Numbered from the stretch's first letter, positions 7,894 through 16,582 are shown. The stretch is DNA of 32,149 nucleotides from Pelagerythrobacter aerophilus (GCF_003581645.1 NZ_QXFK01000012.1:1-32149); one strand, 5' to 3'. Translations and numbers: made by a program. Notes: generated by a model from the letters alone, not told the origin.

Positions 7894-8370
7894 ATGTCGA
7901 AAGATGAGATACGTGATTACGCCCCCAACGAAAAGGATGACATTCTATATTTGCTAGAAGAGGTGAACAGGACCGCTCGGCGGACGTTCGACGCTCTGAT
8001 CGTGGGGCTCGACCTCAATCAAACACAATGGCGGATCATCGCGTCCTTGTTGAGGGAACCTACGCTAACACAGACCGAGATTTCTCGCCTGCTTGAGCTT
8101 GAATCGGCGACGATAGGACAGGCTGTCGCAGTTTTGGTTGAAAAAGGTTTGATCGAGCGAGAGCGGGCGGCGCACGATCGAAGAGTTTGGAACCTCCACC
8201 TCACCGAGCAAGTAAGAACCATCTGGCCAGAACTGCGCGAAGCGGCTGATCGACTCCACGAAATTCTCTGGAAGGAAATGTCTGCGCCTGAAATCGACCT
8301 CCTGCGTACGATGCTTCGAAAAGTTGCGGAGAATCAGAAGCAGGCTGACACTTGCGAAGAAAGCCGATGA
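7894..8370 (+). CDS. MarR-family regulator (second paralogue)
   Basis: I choose the ATG at 7894 because it yields 158 residues, the same length as the neighbouring paralogue; ATG 7882, ATG 7804 and GTG 7783 are alternatives. The winged helix is clear: LNQTQWRIIASLLREPTLTQTEISRLLELESATIGQAVAVLVEKGLIER, then HDRRVWNLHL. It shares the NxTQWR, TQTE and DRRVW signatures with the MarR at 7099, so the two arose by duplication or were recruited together. The stop overlaps the ATG of the ABC1 kinase gene (ATGA), giving a MarR-kinase coupled operon. It may regulate this operon or compete with the first MarR for related sites. Confidence 0.88.
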   Translation: MSKDEIRDYAPNEKDDILYLLEEVNRTARRTFDALIVGLDLNQTQWRIIASLLREPTLTQTEISRLLELESATIGQAVAVLVEKGLIERERAAHDRRVWNLHLTEQVRTIWPELREAADRLHEILWKEMSAPEIDLLRTMLRKVAENQKQADTCEESR

Positions 8371-9953
8371 AGCATGATCTGGAAAACAGTGTCGGTGAAC
8401 TGACGCGGCTAGCAGAACTCGGTCAGATTTTCGCCCGGCACGGTCTGAAAAATCTCGGAAGCTTATTTGGCGTTATGCCGGTTTCGGAGAAGGAGCCAGA
8501 TACCGAGGACTTGCGTCCTGCATCGGTGGTGGCGCTGTTGCGCGATGTCGGCCCTGTCGGAATAAAGCTTGGCCAGCTCCTGGCGACCAGAAGCGATCTG
8601 TTTACACAACCCTGGATTTCCGCGTTCGGCACTCTCCACGACCAGGTGGAACCGCTGCCGTTCGATAAGATCGAACCGGTGATTGTATCGGCTTGGGGCA
8701 GCGACTGGGAATGTGAATTCGCCGCTTTCGAGAGAAACCCGATCGCCTCAGCCTCTATCGCGCAGACTTATGTCGCAACCCTGCTGGACGGAAGCGAGAC
8801 TATCGTGAAAGTCCGCCGACCCGGCATGGCGCCCAGGATCGAGGCGGACATGAGGCTGTTGACACGGCTCGCGGGCCTCGCCGAGCGTCGGTCAAGCGAC
8901 ATTGCCCGCTATCGACCCGTGCAGTTCCTCCAGACATTCGCCAAGAATTTAGCGCGGGAGATGGACCTGGCGGCAGAAGCACGCGCTTGTGAACGGATTG
9001 GCGGTTATCTGGAGATGCTTGGGGTGAAGACCCCCGCGATCCACTGGCAACTTACAGGCATGACGATCAATGTGCAGGAAGCCCTGGTCGGAAAGCCTGC
9101 GTCGCGGCCCCCGGCAACTGGTCAGGGAGATAATGCCCGGTTCGCGAAGCGCTATGCCGATGCGGTGCTACGGATGATCCTTCTCAACGGAGAGTTTCAT
9201 GGCGACCCGCATCCCGGCAACGTCTTCTGGATGGAAGGGAACCAGGTAGGCTTCATCGATTTCGGCTCGGTCGGCTTTCTCAGCGGCGCGCGGCGTCAGG
9301 AAATCGTCCGCCTGATTTTTGCTATCGCGAACGATCAGATAGACAAGGTGGCCGATCTGCTGCTTGACTGGGCAGGCAATCCACTCGTGGACCGCGCGCA
9401 ATTGGCGATGGATCTGGATGAGCTGATCGAGGAATTTCGCGGCACAGCTCTTGCGGGGATTGAATTCTCGGCAATCTTCGATCGGGTTTTCGGATTGTTG
9501 CGCGAGTATCGCCTCGTATTGCCGCCCGACCTCGCTATTTTGCTGCGCACCCTGCTGACCGCAGAAGGCTTCGTTCGCTCTTTGGCGCCGGACTACAATA
9601 TCGCCGAAGAAACGAAGCCGATCGTGATGCAATTGTTTGCCGAGCGATTTTCGATCGGAGCCGCGCGGGATCATTTGGCCAAGGTCCGCAGTGGGCTGCT
9701 TGATTTCTCGGCATCGCTGCCCGAGCTAATCGAGAACGTTGCCTCGGTCGCTCGATCAGGTACGATTCAGGTGTCCATCGACCCAGCCAGCCTGAACCAT
9801 CTGACGCGGGAAGAGGACCGCAGCACCCCCGTCAAGGGTCCGGTGGTCGCCGCATTGATCGTCTCTGCCGCATTGCTGGCCGACCAATCGTTGTTACTGG
9901 CAGGCATTGTTCTGGCTTTCGCGGGAATAGCACTCATTCCTAGATGGAACTGA
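8367..9953 (+). CDS. ABC1/UbiB-family atypical kinase
   Basis: From the ATG at 8367, overlapping the MarR stop, the protein is 528 residues. The atypical-kinase signatures are all present: KxGQ at about 67-70 (IKLGQLLATRSDLF), the alanine-rich ASASIAQ loop at about 128-134, VKVRRPG with the ATP lysine near 148, the ExD motif in NLAREMDL near 198, HGDPHPGN at about 278-285 and IDFGSVG at about 297-303. A C-terminal hydrophobic stretch (about 490-525) gives the membrane anchor usual for UbiB. UbiB proteins support ubiquinone biosynthesis through ATPase activity on membrane lipids. Its placement behind a MarR gene and before a NUDIX gene, away from any ubi genes, suggests an accessory copy; its job here is unknown. 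Confidence 0.9.
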   Translation: MKHDLENSVGELTRLAELGQIFARHGLKNLGSLFGVMPVSEKEPDTEDLRPASVVALLRDVGPVGIKLGQLLATRSDLFTQPWISAFGTLHDQVEPLPFDKIEPVIVSAWGSDWECEFAAFERNPIASASIAQTYVATLLDGSETIVKVRRPGMAPRIEADMRLLTRLAGLAERRSSDIARYRPVQFLQTFAKNLAREMDLAAEARACERIGGYLEMLGVKTPAIHWQLTGMTINVQEALVGKPASRPPATGQGDNARFAKRYADAVLRMILLNGEFHGDPHPGNVFWMEGNQVGFIDFGSVGFLSGARRQEIVRLIFAIANDQIDKVADLLLDWAGNPLVDRAQLAMDLDELIEEFRGTALAGIEFSAIFDRVFGLLREYRLVLPPDLAILLRTLLTAEGFVRSLAPDYNIAEETKPIVMQLFAERFSIGAARDHLAKVRSGLLDFSASLPELIENVASVARSGTIQVSIDPASLNHLTREEDRSTPVKGPVVAALIVSAALLADQSLLLAGIVLAFAGIALIPRWN

Positions 9954-10030
9954 TAAGACCATACGCGTTGAACGCTTAGATCACGGCCGCCCGGCACCGA
10001 TATTGGCTACATCAAGGGAGAAGAGTGGAA

Positions 10031-10801
10031 ATGACCGAACAGAAACCAGCCGAGGCGGTGCCTGCCGCCACCATGCTGCTGGTGCGGGATGAACCGGAGT
10101 TTCAGGTTCTCATGGTGAAGCGACATCATCAGATAGACTTCGCATCTGGCGCACTGGTCTTCCCCGGCGGGAAACCCCACTCCGATGATTCTCTGGAGGA
10201 ATGGGCCGCTTACTGCGACGGGCGGGATCAGGTCGATACGACCCAGAGAATTTTAAAGATCGCTGCGATCCGCGAAGCTTACGAGGAGGCTGGCATTTTG
10301 CTGGCGGTCAACCGCGATGGCAGCCCTTTCGAAGGGGCCTGTGACCCGGACAGCCGCCGGGCAGTCGAACAGGGGGAAAGATCGTTCCTCGATGTCGTCC
10401 GGGAGTCCGATGTGATCTTGCGGCTCGATAGCCTCACCGATTTTGCCCGGTGGATTACCCCGGTCTTCATGAAGAAGCGGTTCGACACCTGGTTCTACGT
10501 CGCTCGAGCCCCGGAACGCCAAATTGCCGCGTGCGATGGCTATGAGACGGTAGATGCCGAATGGCTGTCACCAAATCGTGCTCTGGAGATGGGGCAATCG
10601 GGCGAGCGCACGGTCATTTTCCCGACCCGACTGAACCTGGAACTGTTGTCCAAGGCGAACAGTGCTACGGACTGCGTAGATCGCGCGCAGGCGCGCACGA
10701 TCGTGCCTGTCCTGCCGTGGGTCTTGCAGCGAGATGGCAAGAATATCCTGACCATCCCGGAGGATGCAGGCTACGGCCCGGCAAGCGAGGTTATAGGATG
10801 A
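10031..10801 (+). CDS. NUDIX hydrolase, NUDT19/CoA-diphosphatase-like
   Basis: The product (256 residues from the ATG at 10031; a GTG at 10025 is an alternative) opens with AATMLLVRD, VLMVKRHH and ASGALVFPGGK, and its Nudix box is split in the way of NUDT7/NUDT19 relatives, with REAYEEAGILL carrying the metal-binding REXXEE residues about 40 residues after FPGGK. NUDT7/19-type enzymes cleave CoA and acyl-CoA to 3',5'-ADP and phosphopantetheine derivatives. GGAGA sits 8-9 bases before the ATG. It follows the ABC1 kinase by 77 bases on the same strand, so co-transcription is likely. A CoA-related role would fit the thioesterase and CoA-ligase genes nearby, but that link is inference. Confidence 0.82.
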   Translation: MTEQKPAEAVPAATMLLVRDEPEFQVLMVKRHHQIDFASGALVFPGGKPHSDDSLEEWAAYCDGRDQVDTTQRILKIAAIREAYEEAGILLAVNRDGSPFEGACDPDSRRAVEQGERSFLDVVRESDVILRLDSLTDFARWITPVFMKKRFDTWFYVARAPERQIAACDGYETVDAEWLSPNRALEMGQSGERTVIFPTRLNLELLSKANSATDCVDRAQARTIVPVLPWVLQRDGKNILTIPEDAGYGPASEVIG

Positions 10802-10806
10802 ATAAC

Positions 10807-10830
10807 GCCGAGACGATCGATCGTCTCGGC
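10807..10830. terminator. 24-base perfect palindrome after the NUDIX gene
   Basis: The sequence beginning GCCGAGACGA and ending TCGTCTCGGC is a perfect self-complementary 24-mer starting 5 bases after the NUDIX stop. As RNA it would form a 10-base stem with a tetraloop. No T-run follows immediately (a TTTT occurs about 20 bases later), so it could be a terminator or 3'-end stabiliser on either strand, or a binding site for a dimeric protein. A 20-codon frame starting ATGA at 10798 is formed by this palindrome and is not considered a gene. Confidence 0.6.
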
Positions 10831-11205
10831 AAGAGGGGACCGGCTACCATCGTTTTGTAGCCCCGTCGCAAACCGTGTCACCTAGCTATGCGCCTGGCTT
10901 ATTAGGGTTTATTGCTGTCTTGCAGGATGTTCGTTCGAAAATATTCCGGTCGGAACTCAGGAATCGCCTTTCAGTCTCTGTCCTGTTATCGCAATGAAAC
11001 AGCGAGCGTTGGGCCAGATAGGTCTAGCAGCAGCATCATTAGACCTAAGAGAAGCCGAGCAAACAAGCTCCAAGGACCGAGATGAACCAGAACATCCACG
11101 AAATTAAAGTGACGCTGATCTACTGCGACTACCGGCATGTTAGCTGATCTGCACTCTTCTAATTGGCCCGATTTCTATTTTTGAATTGGTTAAGAGAGTG
11201 ACGGA
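10831..11205. other. Gene-free stretch after the NUDIX gene
   Basis: These 375 bases, between the palindrome and the IS3 orfA remnant, contain no open frame with family features. The sequence has a lower GC content near 10900-11200 than the genes around it, consistent with decayed mobile-element or junction DNA. Confidence 0.45.
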
Positions 11206-11400
11206 ATGGTGAGGAAGCACCATCTGAAAGAAAACATCGCTAAGCTGCGAGTAGTGGAGATTGTTCGGGTGCAGGGCGGAACGATCGCGGATCTGTGCCG
11301 CGGGATCGGTGTCGGCGAGCCGAGCCAATATCGCTAGCGCAAGGGGAATGCCAGCCTCAAAATGGATCAGGCGCAGCTTCCGAAAGAGCATGCAAAGGAA
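11206..11400 (+). mobile_element. Decayed IS3-family orfA remnant
   Basis: The frame from ATG 11206 reads MVRKHHLKENIAKLRVVEI, then VQGGTIADLCRGIGVGEPSQYR, a stop at 11335-11337, and in frame after it RKGNASLKMDQAQLPKE. This aligns by eye with the OrfA HTH of IS3-family (IS407-like) elements, whose pattern is RKxxxEeIIxKLREvEv..aqGxt.adACR.iGVseqTyYRWRkeyGgLk.dQ..RLkeLe. The internal stop and missing leucine-zipper part show it is dead. No OrfB is recognisable downstream, so the rest has been deleted. It marks a former insertion at the left border of the dioxygenase operon. Confidence 0.72.
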
Positions 11401-11861
11401 TCCCCCGGTTGCAGCGCGCGGCGTCAGAACTCACGCTATACAATCTGCTCCTTCTGGGAGGTGCAAGGTAATCATCTCAGTCTCTCGCTTCGACGATGGC
11501 GCATCGGACAGATCCGGCGAATGATACCTGTATAAGCGAATGACTACTGCTTGACCTTGATACAGCACCGCCGGGTCTCACAGCTCGTTTCACTATCGGC
11601 CTTGTTCCAGGGAAGGCGTGACACCGCCACGGCTGCCATCCCGTTCCGCCACGTTCCACCAGCGGACCGTATTGGTGCCAGAAGCAGACTTGTAGAAACA
11701 ATCGGTGCGGACCACTCAGTGCGGCCGGTTTTTAGGCCAGAGGGGAAAAGGCTCGGAAATTCATGCGAGCCATTGCCTTTATGCCCCAATTGCAGTCTTG
11801 CCGCAATCTCCATACCTATGCGAATGGTAATTTGCGGACACGGGAGTTTGAGTTGGAAACC
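11401..11861. other. Upstream region of the dioxygenase operon
   Basis: No gene is supported in these 461 bases; small overlapping frames on both strands lack family signatures. The promoter of the MDR-dioxygenase operon should lie here. A GGCC-rich short inverted repeat (GGCCGG ttttta GGCC around 11720-11740) is present but too short to call an operator. Part of this stretch may be the remainder of the IS3 element whose orfA is at 11206. Confidence 0.4.
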
Positions 11862-12836
11862 ATGAAGGCTTGGATCGTCAGGAAATATGGCAATCCGGAG
11901 GAGATGGTCTTAGGACAAACTGCCATGCCGAAGCTGGGGGAAGGGCAAGAGAATCGGGCGGACACTCTGGTCAAGATTGACGCTGCAGGTCTGAATTTTG
12001 CGGACGAAATCGCGATTGCAGGAAAATATCAGGATCGGATAAAACCGCCGTTTGTGCCAGGCAACGAGTTGGCGGGAACGGTCGTCGAGGCAATCCCGGG
12101 TTCTCGATTCTCTCCCGGTGACAAGGTCGCATGTCAGGTCCGCAGTGGTGCCTTTGCACAATATTGTGGCGTCGCTTCTGACCGTCTGATGGCGATAGGA
12201 GACTTACCAGCCTCGGTGGCCGCCGCGCTTCCGGTTTCCTACACCACTGCCCATGTCGCCCTTTTCGAAAAGGGTAATCTCAAGAAGGGAGATACGGTCC
12301 TAATCCATGCGGCGGCAGGCGGATTGGGCATCGCTGCCACTCAGCTTGCAAAAGCAGCGGGAGCTCGCATCGTTGCCACGGCAGGCGACGAAGACAAGCG
12401 GCGAATCGCTAAAGAGAATGGGGCTGATCATGTGATCGATTATCGTCAATCTGACTGGTCCGAGCGAGTAAGAGCTCTGGCACCAGATGGGGTCGATATC
12501 GTCATGGATCCGGTCGGCGGCGAAACTTCGGAACAGAGTCTGCGTCTTCTGGCATGGGAGGGCAGGCTGTTAGTATGCGGCTTTGCCGGTGGGACGGTTC
12601 AGGCGCTCAAGGCGAACTACATGCTGGTTAAGTCCGCCAGTGTGCACGGTGTATACTGGAGCTTCGACCGCTCGCCGGAAGCGATTCGCACCATACAGCA
12701 GAAGCTGGTTAATCAATGTGCCAGAGGCGAAATTCGCCCCCTAATTCGGGATGTGTATCAAATGGATGAACTCGTTTCAGCAATGGAGTCGCTGCGCTCT
12801 CGCGGAACGGTAGGTAAAGTCGTGATTGCCATGTAG
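11862..12836 (+). CDS. NAD(P)H:quinone oxidoreductase-like MDR enzyme
   Basis: From ATG 11862 the 324-residue protein has the zinc-free medium-chain dehydrogenase layout: an N-terminal GroES-like domain with DAAGLNFADEIAIAGKYQ and PFVPGNELAGTV, then a Rossmann domain with VLIHAAAGGLGIAATQLAK as the nucleotide loop and GADHVIDY. The catalytic and structural zinc ligands of alcohol dehydrogenases are absent. Such enzymes reduce quinones or alpha,beta-unsaturated carbonyls using NADPH. It is first in the operon with the extradiol dioxygenase and the Rieske oxygenase, so it may act on a quinone or enone by-product of ring oxidation; this is inference. An in-frame start at 11763 would add 33 residues without homology. 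Confidence 0.87.
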   Translation: MKAWIVRKYGNPEEMVLGQTAMPKLGEGQENRADTLVKIDAAGLNFADEIAIAGKYQDRIKPPFVPGNELAGTVVEAIPGSRFSPGDKVACQVRSGAFAQYCGVASDRLMAIGDLPASVAAALPVSYTTAHVALFEKGNLKKGDTVLIHAAAGGLGIAATQLAKAAGARIVATAGDEDKRRIAKENGADHVIDYRQSDWSERVRALAPDGVDIVMDPVGGETSEQSLRLLAWEGRLLVCGFAGGTVQALKANYMLVKSASVHGVYWSFDRSPEAIRTIQQKLVNQCARGEIRPLIRDVYQMDELVSAMESLRSRGTVGKVVIAM

Positions 12837-12959
12837 CAGCAAACGGTCTGATTGGGCCGGCTCAGCGACCTCGAAGGCAAAACCATACTCTTGCGTATTG
12901 ACTTTTCGACCCGAAGATCCGATTGAACGATATCTGAGGTGCCGGAAGGGACGTGACAG

Positions 12960-13244
12960 ATGAGTTTTGGAGCCGTCGAGCAACTGTTTTACGACGTGAG
13001 TACCAAACGGAATTCCCGCGCAGCGTTTCGCGAGGATGCCACAGCTTTCGCAGAGAAGTACGCCCTCAGCGAGCTAGAACGCGACATGGTCTTGTCCATG
13101 AATGCCGAGGGACTCTTCGAGTACGGCATTAACCCGATGCTTCTGATGGGCTTCTGGACAAGCGTAAACGGACCGCAATCGATGCCGGATTATCTGTCCC
13201 GCGTTCCGACGCTGACGTCACAGCTCGAGACGGTAAGCGAATGA
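12960..13244 (+). CDS. Class III extradiol dioxygenase, small (LigA-like alpha) subunit
   Basis: A 94-residue helical protein starting at ATG 12960 with AGGGA about 10 bases upstream. Its LSELERDMVLSMNAEGLFEYGINPMLLMGF segment matches the LigA fold (the 'L..eer.al...d...l...g.np..l' helices) of protocatechuate 4,5-dioxygenase alpha subunits. Standalone alpha subunits of about 90 residues are known from heteromeric class III enzymes such as CarBa of carbazole degradation. It is directly followed (57 bases) by the LigB-like catalytic subunit. The small subunit caps the active site and shapes the substrate pocket; it has no catalytic metal ligands. Confidence 0.85.
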   Translation: MSFGAVEQLFYDVSTKRNSRAAFREDATAFAEKYALSELERDMVLSMNAEGLFEYGINPMLLMGFWTSVNGPQSMPDYLSRVPTLTSQLETVSE

Positions 13245-13301
13245 AGTGAGAGGCCGGCGGCAGCGAAGCGCTTACCCGTCTATCTTTAGGAGAGTTTCAA
13301 G

Positions 13302-14120
13302 ATGGCCGAAATAGTCGGCGGCTTCATCATGCCGCATGATCCATTGTTGTTTGTGAACCCAAAGAAGAAAGAGCGCGACCACCTGATTGGCGCTTATTCG
13401 GAAATTCGCGACAAAGTAAGCAAGTCCGGCGCGACGAAGGCGATCATCTTCGGCGCGGACCATTATATTCTCTTCGGCCCTCGCTGTCTGCCACAGTTTC
13501 TTATCCCGACAGGCGAGCTTCATGGTCCCATTGACCGGTTGCCCGGTGTTGGAGATTCACCGATCGCCAGCGATCCGGGTTTCGCAGAGTATTTGGTCGG
13601 CCATGCCCATCAAAGCGGCTTCGACGTGTCTGTGGCGCGCGACTTGGGGGTGGATCATGCAATCGGGGTGCCCGCCCAGCTTGCCCTTCCGGCCGACGGG
13701 TCGGTCAAGACGGTTCCCGTTTATATGGCGAGTGGCGTAGCGCCGTATGTTCGTCTCCAAAGGGCATATGATTTCGGACGAATGATTGGCGATGCCATTG
13801 CGAAAATGCCCGTAGACGAATCCGTAGTGTTGATCGGCAGCGGAGGGATCAGCCACTGGGTGGGCACCGGAGAAATGGGGCGCATCAATTCCGAGTTTGA
13901 TCGGAAGGTCCTCGACTGCATCGTTTCCGGCGATGCGACCCCTCTCCTTTCAATGACAGACGAGGAAATAATGCGCGAAGGCGGCAACGGTGGAATGGAG
14001 ATTCGTCATTTTCTTGCAGTGATGGGTGCTCTGCCGGCGGGCCGAGGCGAAGTGCTCGCTTACGAAGCCTGGGATGGCGGCGTTACCGGCCTCGGCTTTG
14101 CGGAGATACTGCCCGCCTGA
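13302..14120 (+). CDS. Class III extradiol ring-cleavage dioxygenase, catalytic (LigB-like) subunit
   Basis: The 272-residue protein carries the LigB signatures in order: MPHDP with His12, FGADHY with His54, GSGGISHW with catalytic His185 and GGMEIRHF with Glu233. By analogy with LigB, His12, His54 and Glu233 bind Fe(II) and His185 acts as acid/base. The enzyme adds O2 across a catecholic ring next to the hydroxyls (meta cleavage). GAGA precedes the ATG. Partner alpha subunit is immediately upstream; the Rieske oxygenase alpha follows by 32 bases. A LigAB-type ring-cleavage enzyme joined to a two-subunit Rieske oxygenase and a meta-cleavage hydrolase recalls angular-dioxygenation pathways (carbazole, fluorene), but the substrate here is not determinable. 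Confidence 0.92.
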   Translation: MAEIVGGFIMPHDPLLFVNPKKKERDHLIGAYSEIRDKVSKSGATKAIIFGADHYILFGPRCLPQFLIPTGELHGPIDRLPGVGDSPIASDPGFAEYLVGHAHQSGFDVSVARDLGVDHAIGVPAQLALPADGSVKTVPVYMASGVAPYVRLQRAYDFGRMIGDAIAKMPVDESVVLIGSGGISHWVGTGEMGRINSEFDRKVLDCIVSGDATPLLSMTDEEIMREGGNGGMEIRHFLAVMGALPAGRGEVLAYEAWDGGVTGLGFAEILPA

Positions 14121-14152
14121 ACGGGTCGGGTTCGAATAGCTGGAGAATGACA

Positions 14153-15471
14153 TGACTGAATCGCTCTTGAAGCCGGATAGTAATGCAAAATTGGCTGCGG
14201 GCATCGAGGAACTCGTCGACGCCGAAGCGGGAAATATTGACCGCCGGATCTTCTGGGACGAATCTATCTACAACCTGGAGCTTGAACGGATTTTTGCGCG
14301 ATGCTGGATTTTTGTCGCGCATGACACGCAATTGCCCAATGTTGGCGATTTTCTAACGACGACAATCGGTGAAGATGCGGTCATCGTGTCGCGTGGCGAA
14401 GACGGCAAGATCCACACCTTTCTCAACTCCTGTACGCATCGAGGTAATCGCGTGTGCTTTGCAGAGGCGGGCAACTCCCGGCGGTTCACATGCAATTTTC
14501 ATGGCTGGTCCTACGGTCTCGACGGTAGCTTGAAGAATGTCAGTCGCCCGCAGTCCTATAGTGGAAAATCGAACCTCGATAAGTCCAAGCTTGGCCTGCA
14601 CAAGGCGCGTGTCGAAAGCTATAAGGGGATGCATTTCGCCTGCTTCGACCCGGAGGCCCCGTCGCTTGAGGAATATCTAGGCGAATTTCGCTGGTATCTA
14701 GATGTGATCCTCGACAATGACGAAGGTGGTATCGAGTTTATCGATGGCAACATCAAATCTCGGCTCAAATGCAATTGGAAATTCCCGGCAGAGAACTTCG
14801 TGGGCGACTCGTATCACGCTCCCTGGACGCATAGCTCAGCCTTGATCGCAATGTTCGGAAAACAGCCGACCATGCGACCTGACCGTTCTTATCATGCCAA
14901 TGCGAACGGCCACGGCTGGGAGTTTGGACTGGATTTCATTGGGAACGCGGCAACGCTCAATTCACCGCCGATTATCGACTATCTGCGTGAGCAGGAGGCG
15001 AAATTTGCCGAACGTCTGGGGAAGGTTCGCAGCAGGATGGTAGGCGCTCTAAGCTCCGCTAACGTCTTTCCCAATCTTTCCTTCCTGGCAGGTCACAACA
15101 CTTTTCGGACATGGAACCCCAAGGGTCCAAGGAGCACGGAACTTCACACCTGGGTGTTCCTGAACGCAAATGCCCCGGAAGAACTCAAGGAAGAATATCG
15201 CCGCGGGGTAATGTTAACCTTTTCTCCGGCGGGTGTGTTCGAAATGGATGACGGCGAGAACTTCGAGAATTGCACGGCGGTCAATGTAGGCGTGGTGACC
15301 CGGCAGCAACAGCTTCACTTCGGGATGGGCCTCGATTCGAAAATCGAACACGAGGAACTGCGCGGCAATGTTTATCAAAGCCAGATCAATGAAGCGAACC
15401 AACGGGCCTTCTACCAGCGCTGGGCAGATCTGATGGGTGCAGAAACCTGGGCCGACGTTCCTGTCCGTTAG
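14153..15471 (+). CDS. Rieske ring-hydroxylating oxygenase, alpha subunit
   Basis: A 439-residue alpha subunit (ATG at 14152-14154). The Rieske [2Fe-2S] cluster ligands are Cys94, His96 (SCTHRGN), Cys114 and His117 (CNFHGW). The mononuclear iron site is in FVGDSYHAPWTH: Asp219 bridges electron transfer, and His222 and His227 bind iron, with the third ligand in EMDDGEN near residue 366. This spacing is that of biphenyl/naphthalene-type two-subunit dioxygenases. The enzyme inserts both atoms of O2 into an aromatic ring to make a cis-dihydrodiol (or an unstable hemiacetal if angular). It needs electrons from a ferredoxin and reductase; a reductase is at 26417, but no ferredoxin gene is present in the window. 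The beta subunit follows 18 bases later. Confidence 0.95.
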
Positions 15472-15489
15472 AAATATTCAGAGGTAAAT

Positions 15490-16035
15490 GTGAAGACTCT
15501 CGAACAAACCACCCGGCGCGATCACTGCTCTGTGTCAGCCGAGTTACTTTTGGAGATACAGCAGTTTCTGTATCGAGAAGCCCGTTTGCTCGATAACGAG
15601 CAATATGATGAATGGCTAGAATTGCTGACGGACGATATCCATTATTGGGTACCAGGAGTGCAGGCCCGCTATCGAAAGGATGAGGCGAAGTTCAGTTCCG
15701 AACGAATGGCCTATTTCGACGACGGCCTCGAATATCTCAAGATCCGCGTGGCACGCGCCAAGCAGCCGTCGGCATGGGCCGAAGATCCACCCACCAGGCA
15801 TTTTCACCTGATCGGCAATATCGAGGTCTTACCTACTGAAGATTCTAACGAGTGGACGGTCCATTCTGTGATCCTCAACCATCGTCATCGGACTGAAGAC
15901 GATGAAATGGAACTAAAAGCCAGACGCGTCGATACAATCAGGCGGAACTCAGAAGGTCTGCTCCAACTGGCGCGCAGGAAGGTCATCTTGCAGGAAACTG
16001 TCTTGCAAGCAAAGAACATCAATACGTTCCTTTGA
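15490..16035 (+). CDS. Rieske ring-hydroxylating oxygenase, beta subunit
   Basis: A 181-residue protein with the snoaL-like beta-subunit pattern: EIQQFLYREARLLDNEQYDEWLELLTDDIHYWVP at residues 23-56 and RHFHLIGNIEV later, ending with LARRKVILQ. The start is a GTG at 15490 (an overlapping ATG is immediately followed by a stop in its frame), with GAGG 5-6 bases upstream. The beta subunit is structural in the alpha3beta3 hexamer. It closes the left dioxygenase operon; the next gene is on the other strand. Length and motif agree with BphA2/NahAd-type subunits. Confidence 0.94.
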   Translation: MKTLEQTTRRDHCSVSAELLLEIQQFLYREARLLDNEQYDEWLELLTDDIHYWVPGVQARYRKDEAKFSSERMAYFDDGLEYLKIRVARAKQPSAWAEDPPTRHFHLIGNIEVLPTEDSNEWTVHSVILNHRHRTEDDEMELKARRVDTIRRNSEGLLQLARRKVILQETVLQAKNINTFL

Positions 16036-16582
16036 TTGTGTGAAGGCCCTTCTGCTTGCCCGCAACTGGGCCGAATCTGTTGCATAGGCCTGGCGGCGTA
16101 GGTTGCCCGAAAGTACTCTTGCCGCTGTTGCTGACGGCCTCTTGGCGGCTGCCACCGTGCGGGAAAAGTGGCTCGGAACGATGTAGAGAAGCAGGTGTCG
16201 TTTCTGGCACCGCAGCTGATCGGAACACCCCACGGCCTTGACAATTCCGCAATGTCAGGATCGGCAGCGCAAGATAGTGTGGATTGCTTCGCTATGGCCG
16301 GTCTGCCCTTTCGGGAGAGAAAACGAGACTTGGTTTCAATGAGGTGACAGTCGATATAGCGCCGATAATCAGGGAGTTCGCGATTTTGGCGGGTCGGAGC
16401 CTTTGCCAAATGGTCGGCAGGATACGACCCCAGGCAGAGTTCTTAGCAAAGCCTGCGGTGATGAGGTTGTCCGCTCCCTGTCGCGTGGGTCCGAGGACTT
16501 CTCGTCCAATTTGGCCTCCCGACAAGGAGCGACAGCAACGCCTTTCGTAACTTCGTTCTGTTTTGAAGTGCTTGAATCGCCG
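16036..16582. other. Convergent intergenic region
   Basis: These 547 bases lie between the ends of two convergent operons. Frames on both strands (for example 16403-16741 plus and 15885-16409 minus) lack ribosome sites and family motifs. I do not see a strong hairpin with a T-run, although two operons must end here. The length is unusual for a terminator region and may hide a decayed mobile element that I cannot identify. Confidence 0.45.

Noticed and set aside
10798-10860. 20-codon frame overlapping the NUDIX stop (ATGA)
   Set aside because: Most of it is the 24-base palindrome, which explains the sequence better than coding does.
15885-16409. 174-codon minus-strand frame across the end of the Rieske beta gene
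   Set aside because: Partly antisense to the beta subunit, no motif, basic and cysteine-rich composition typical of a shadow frame.
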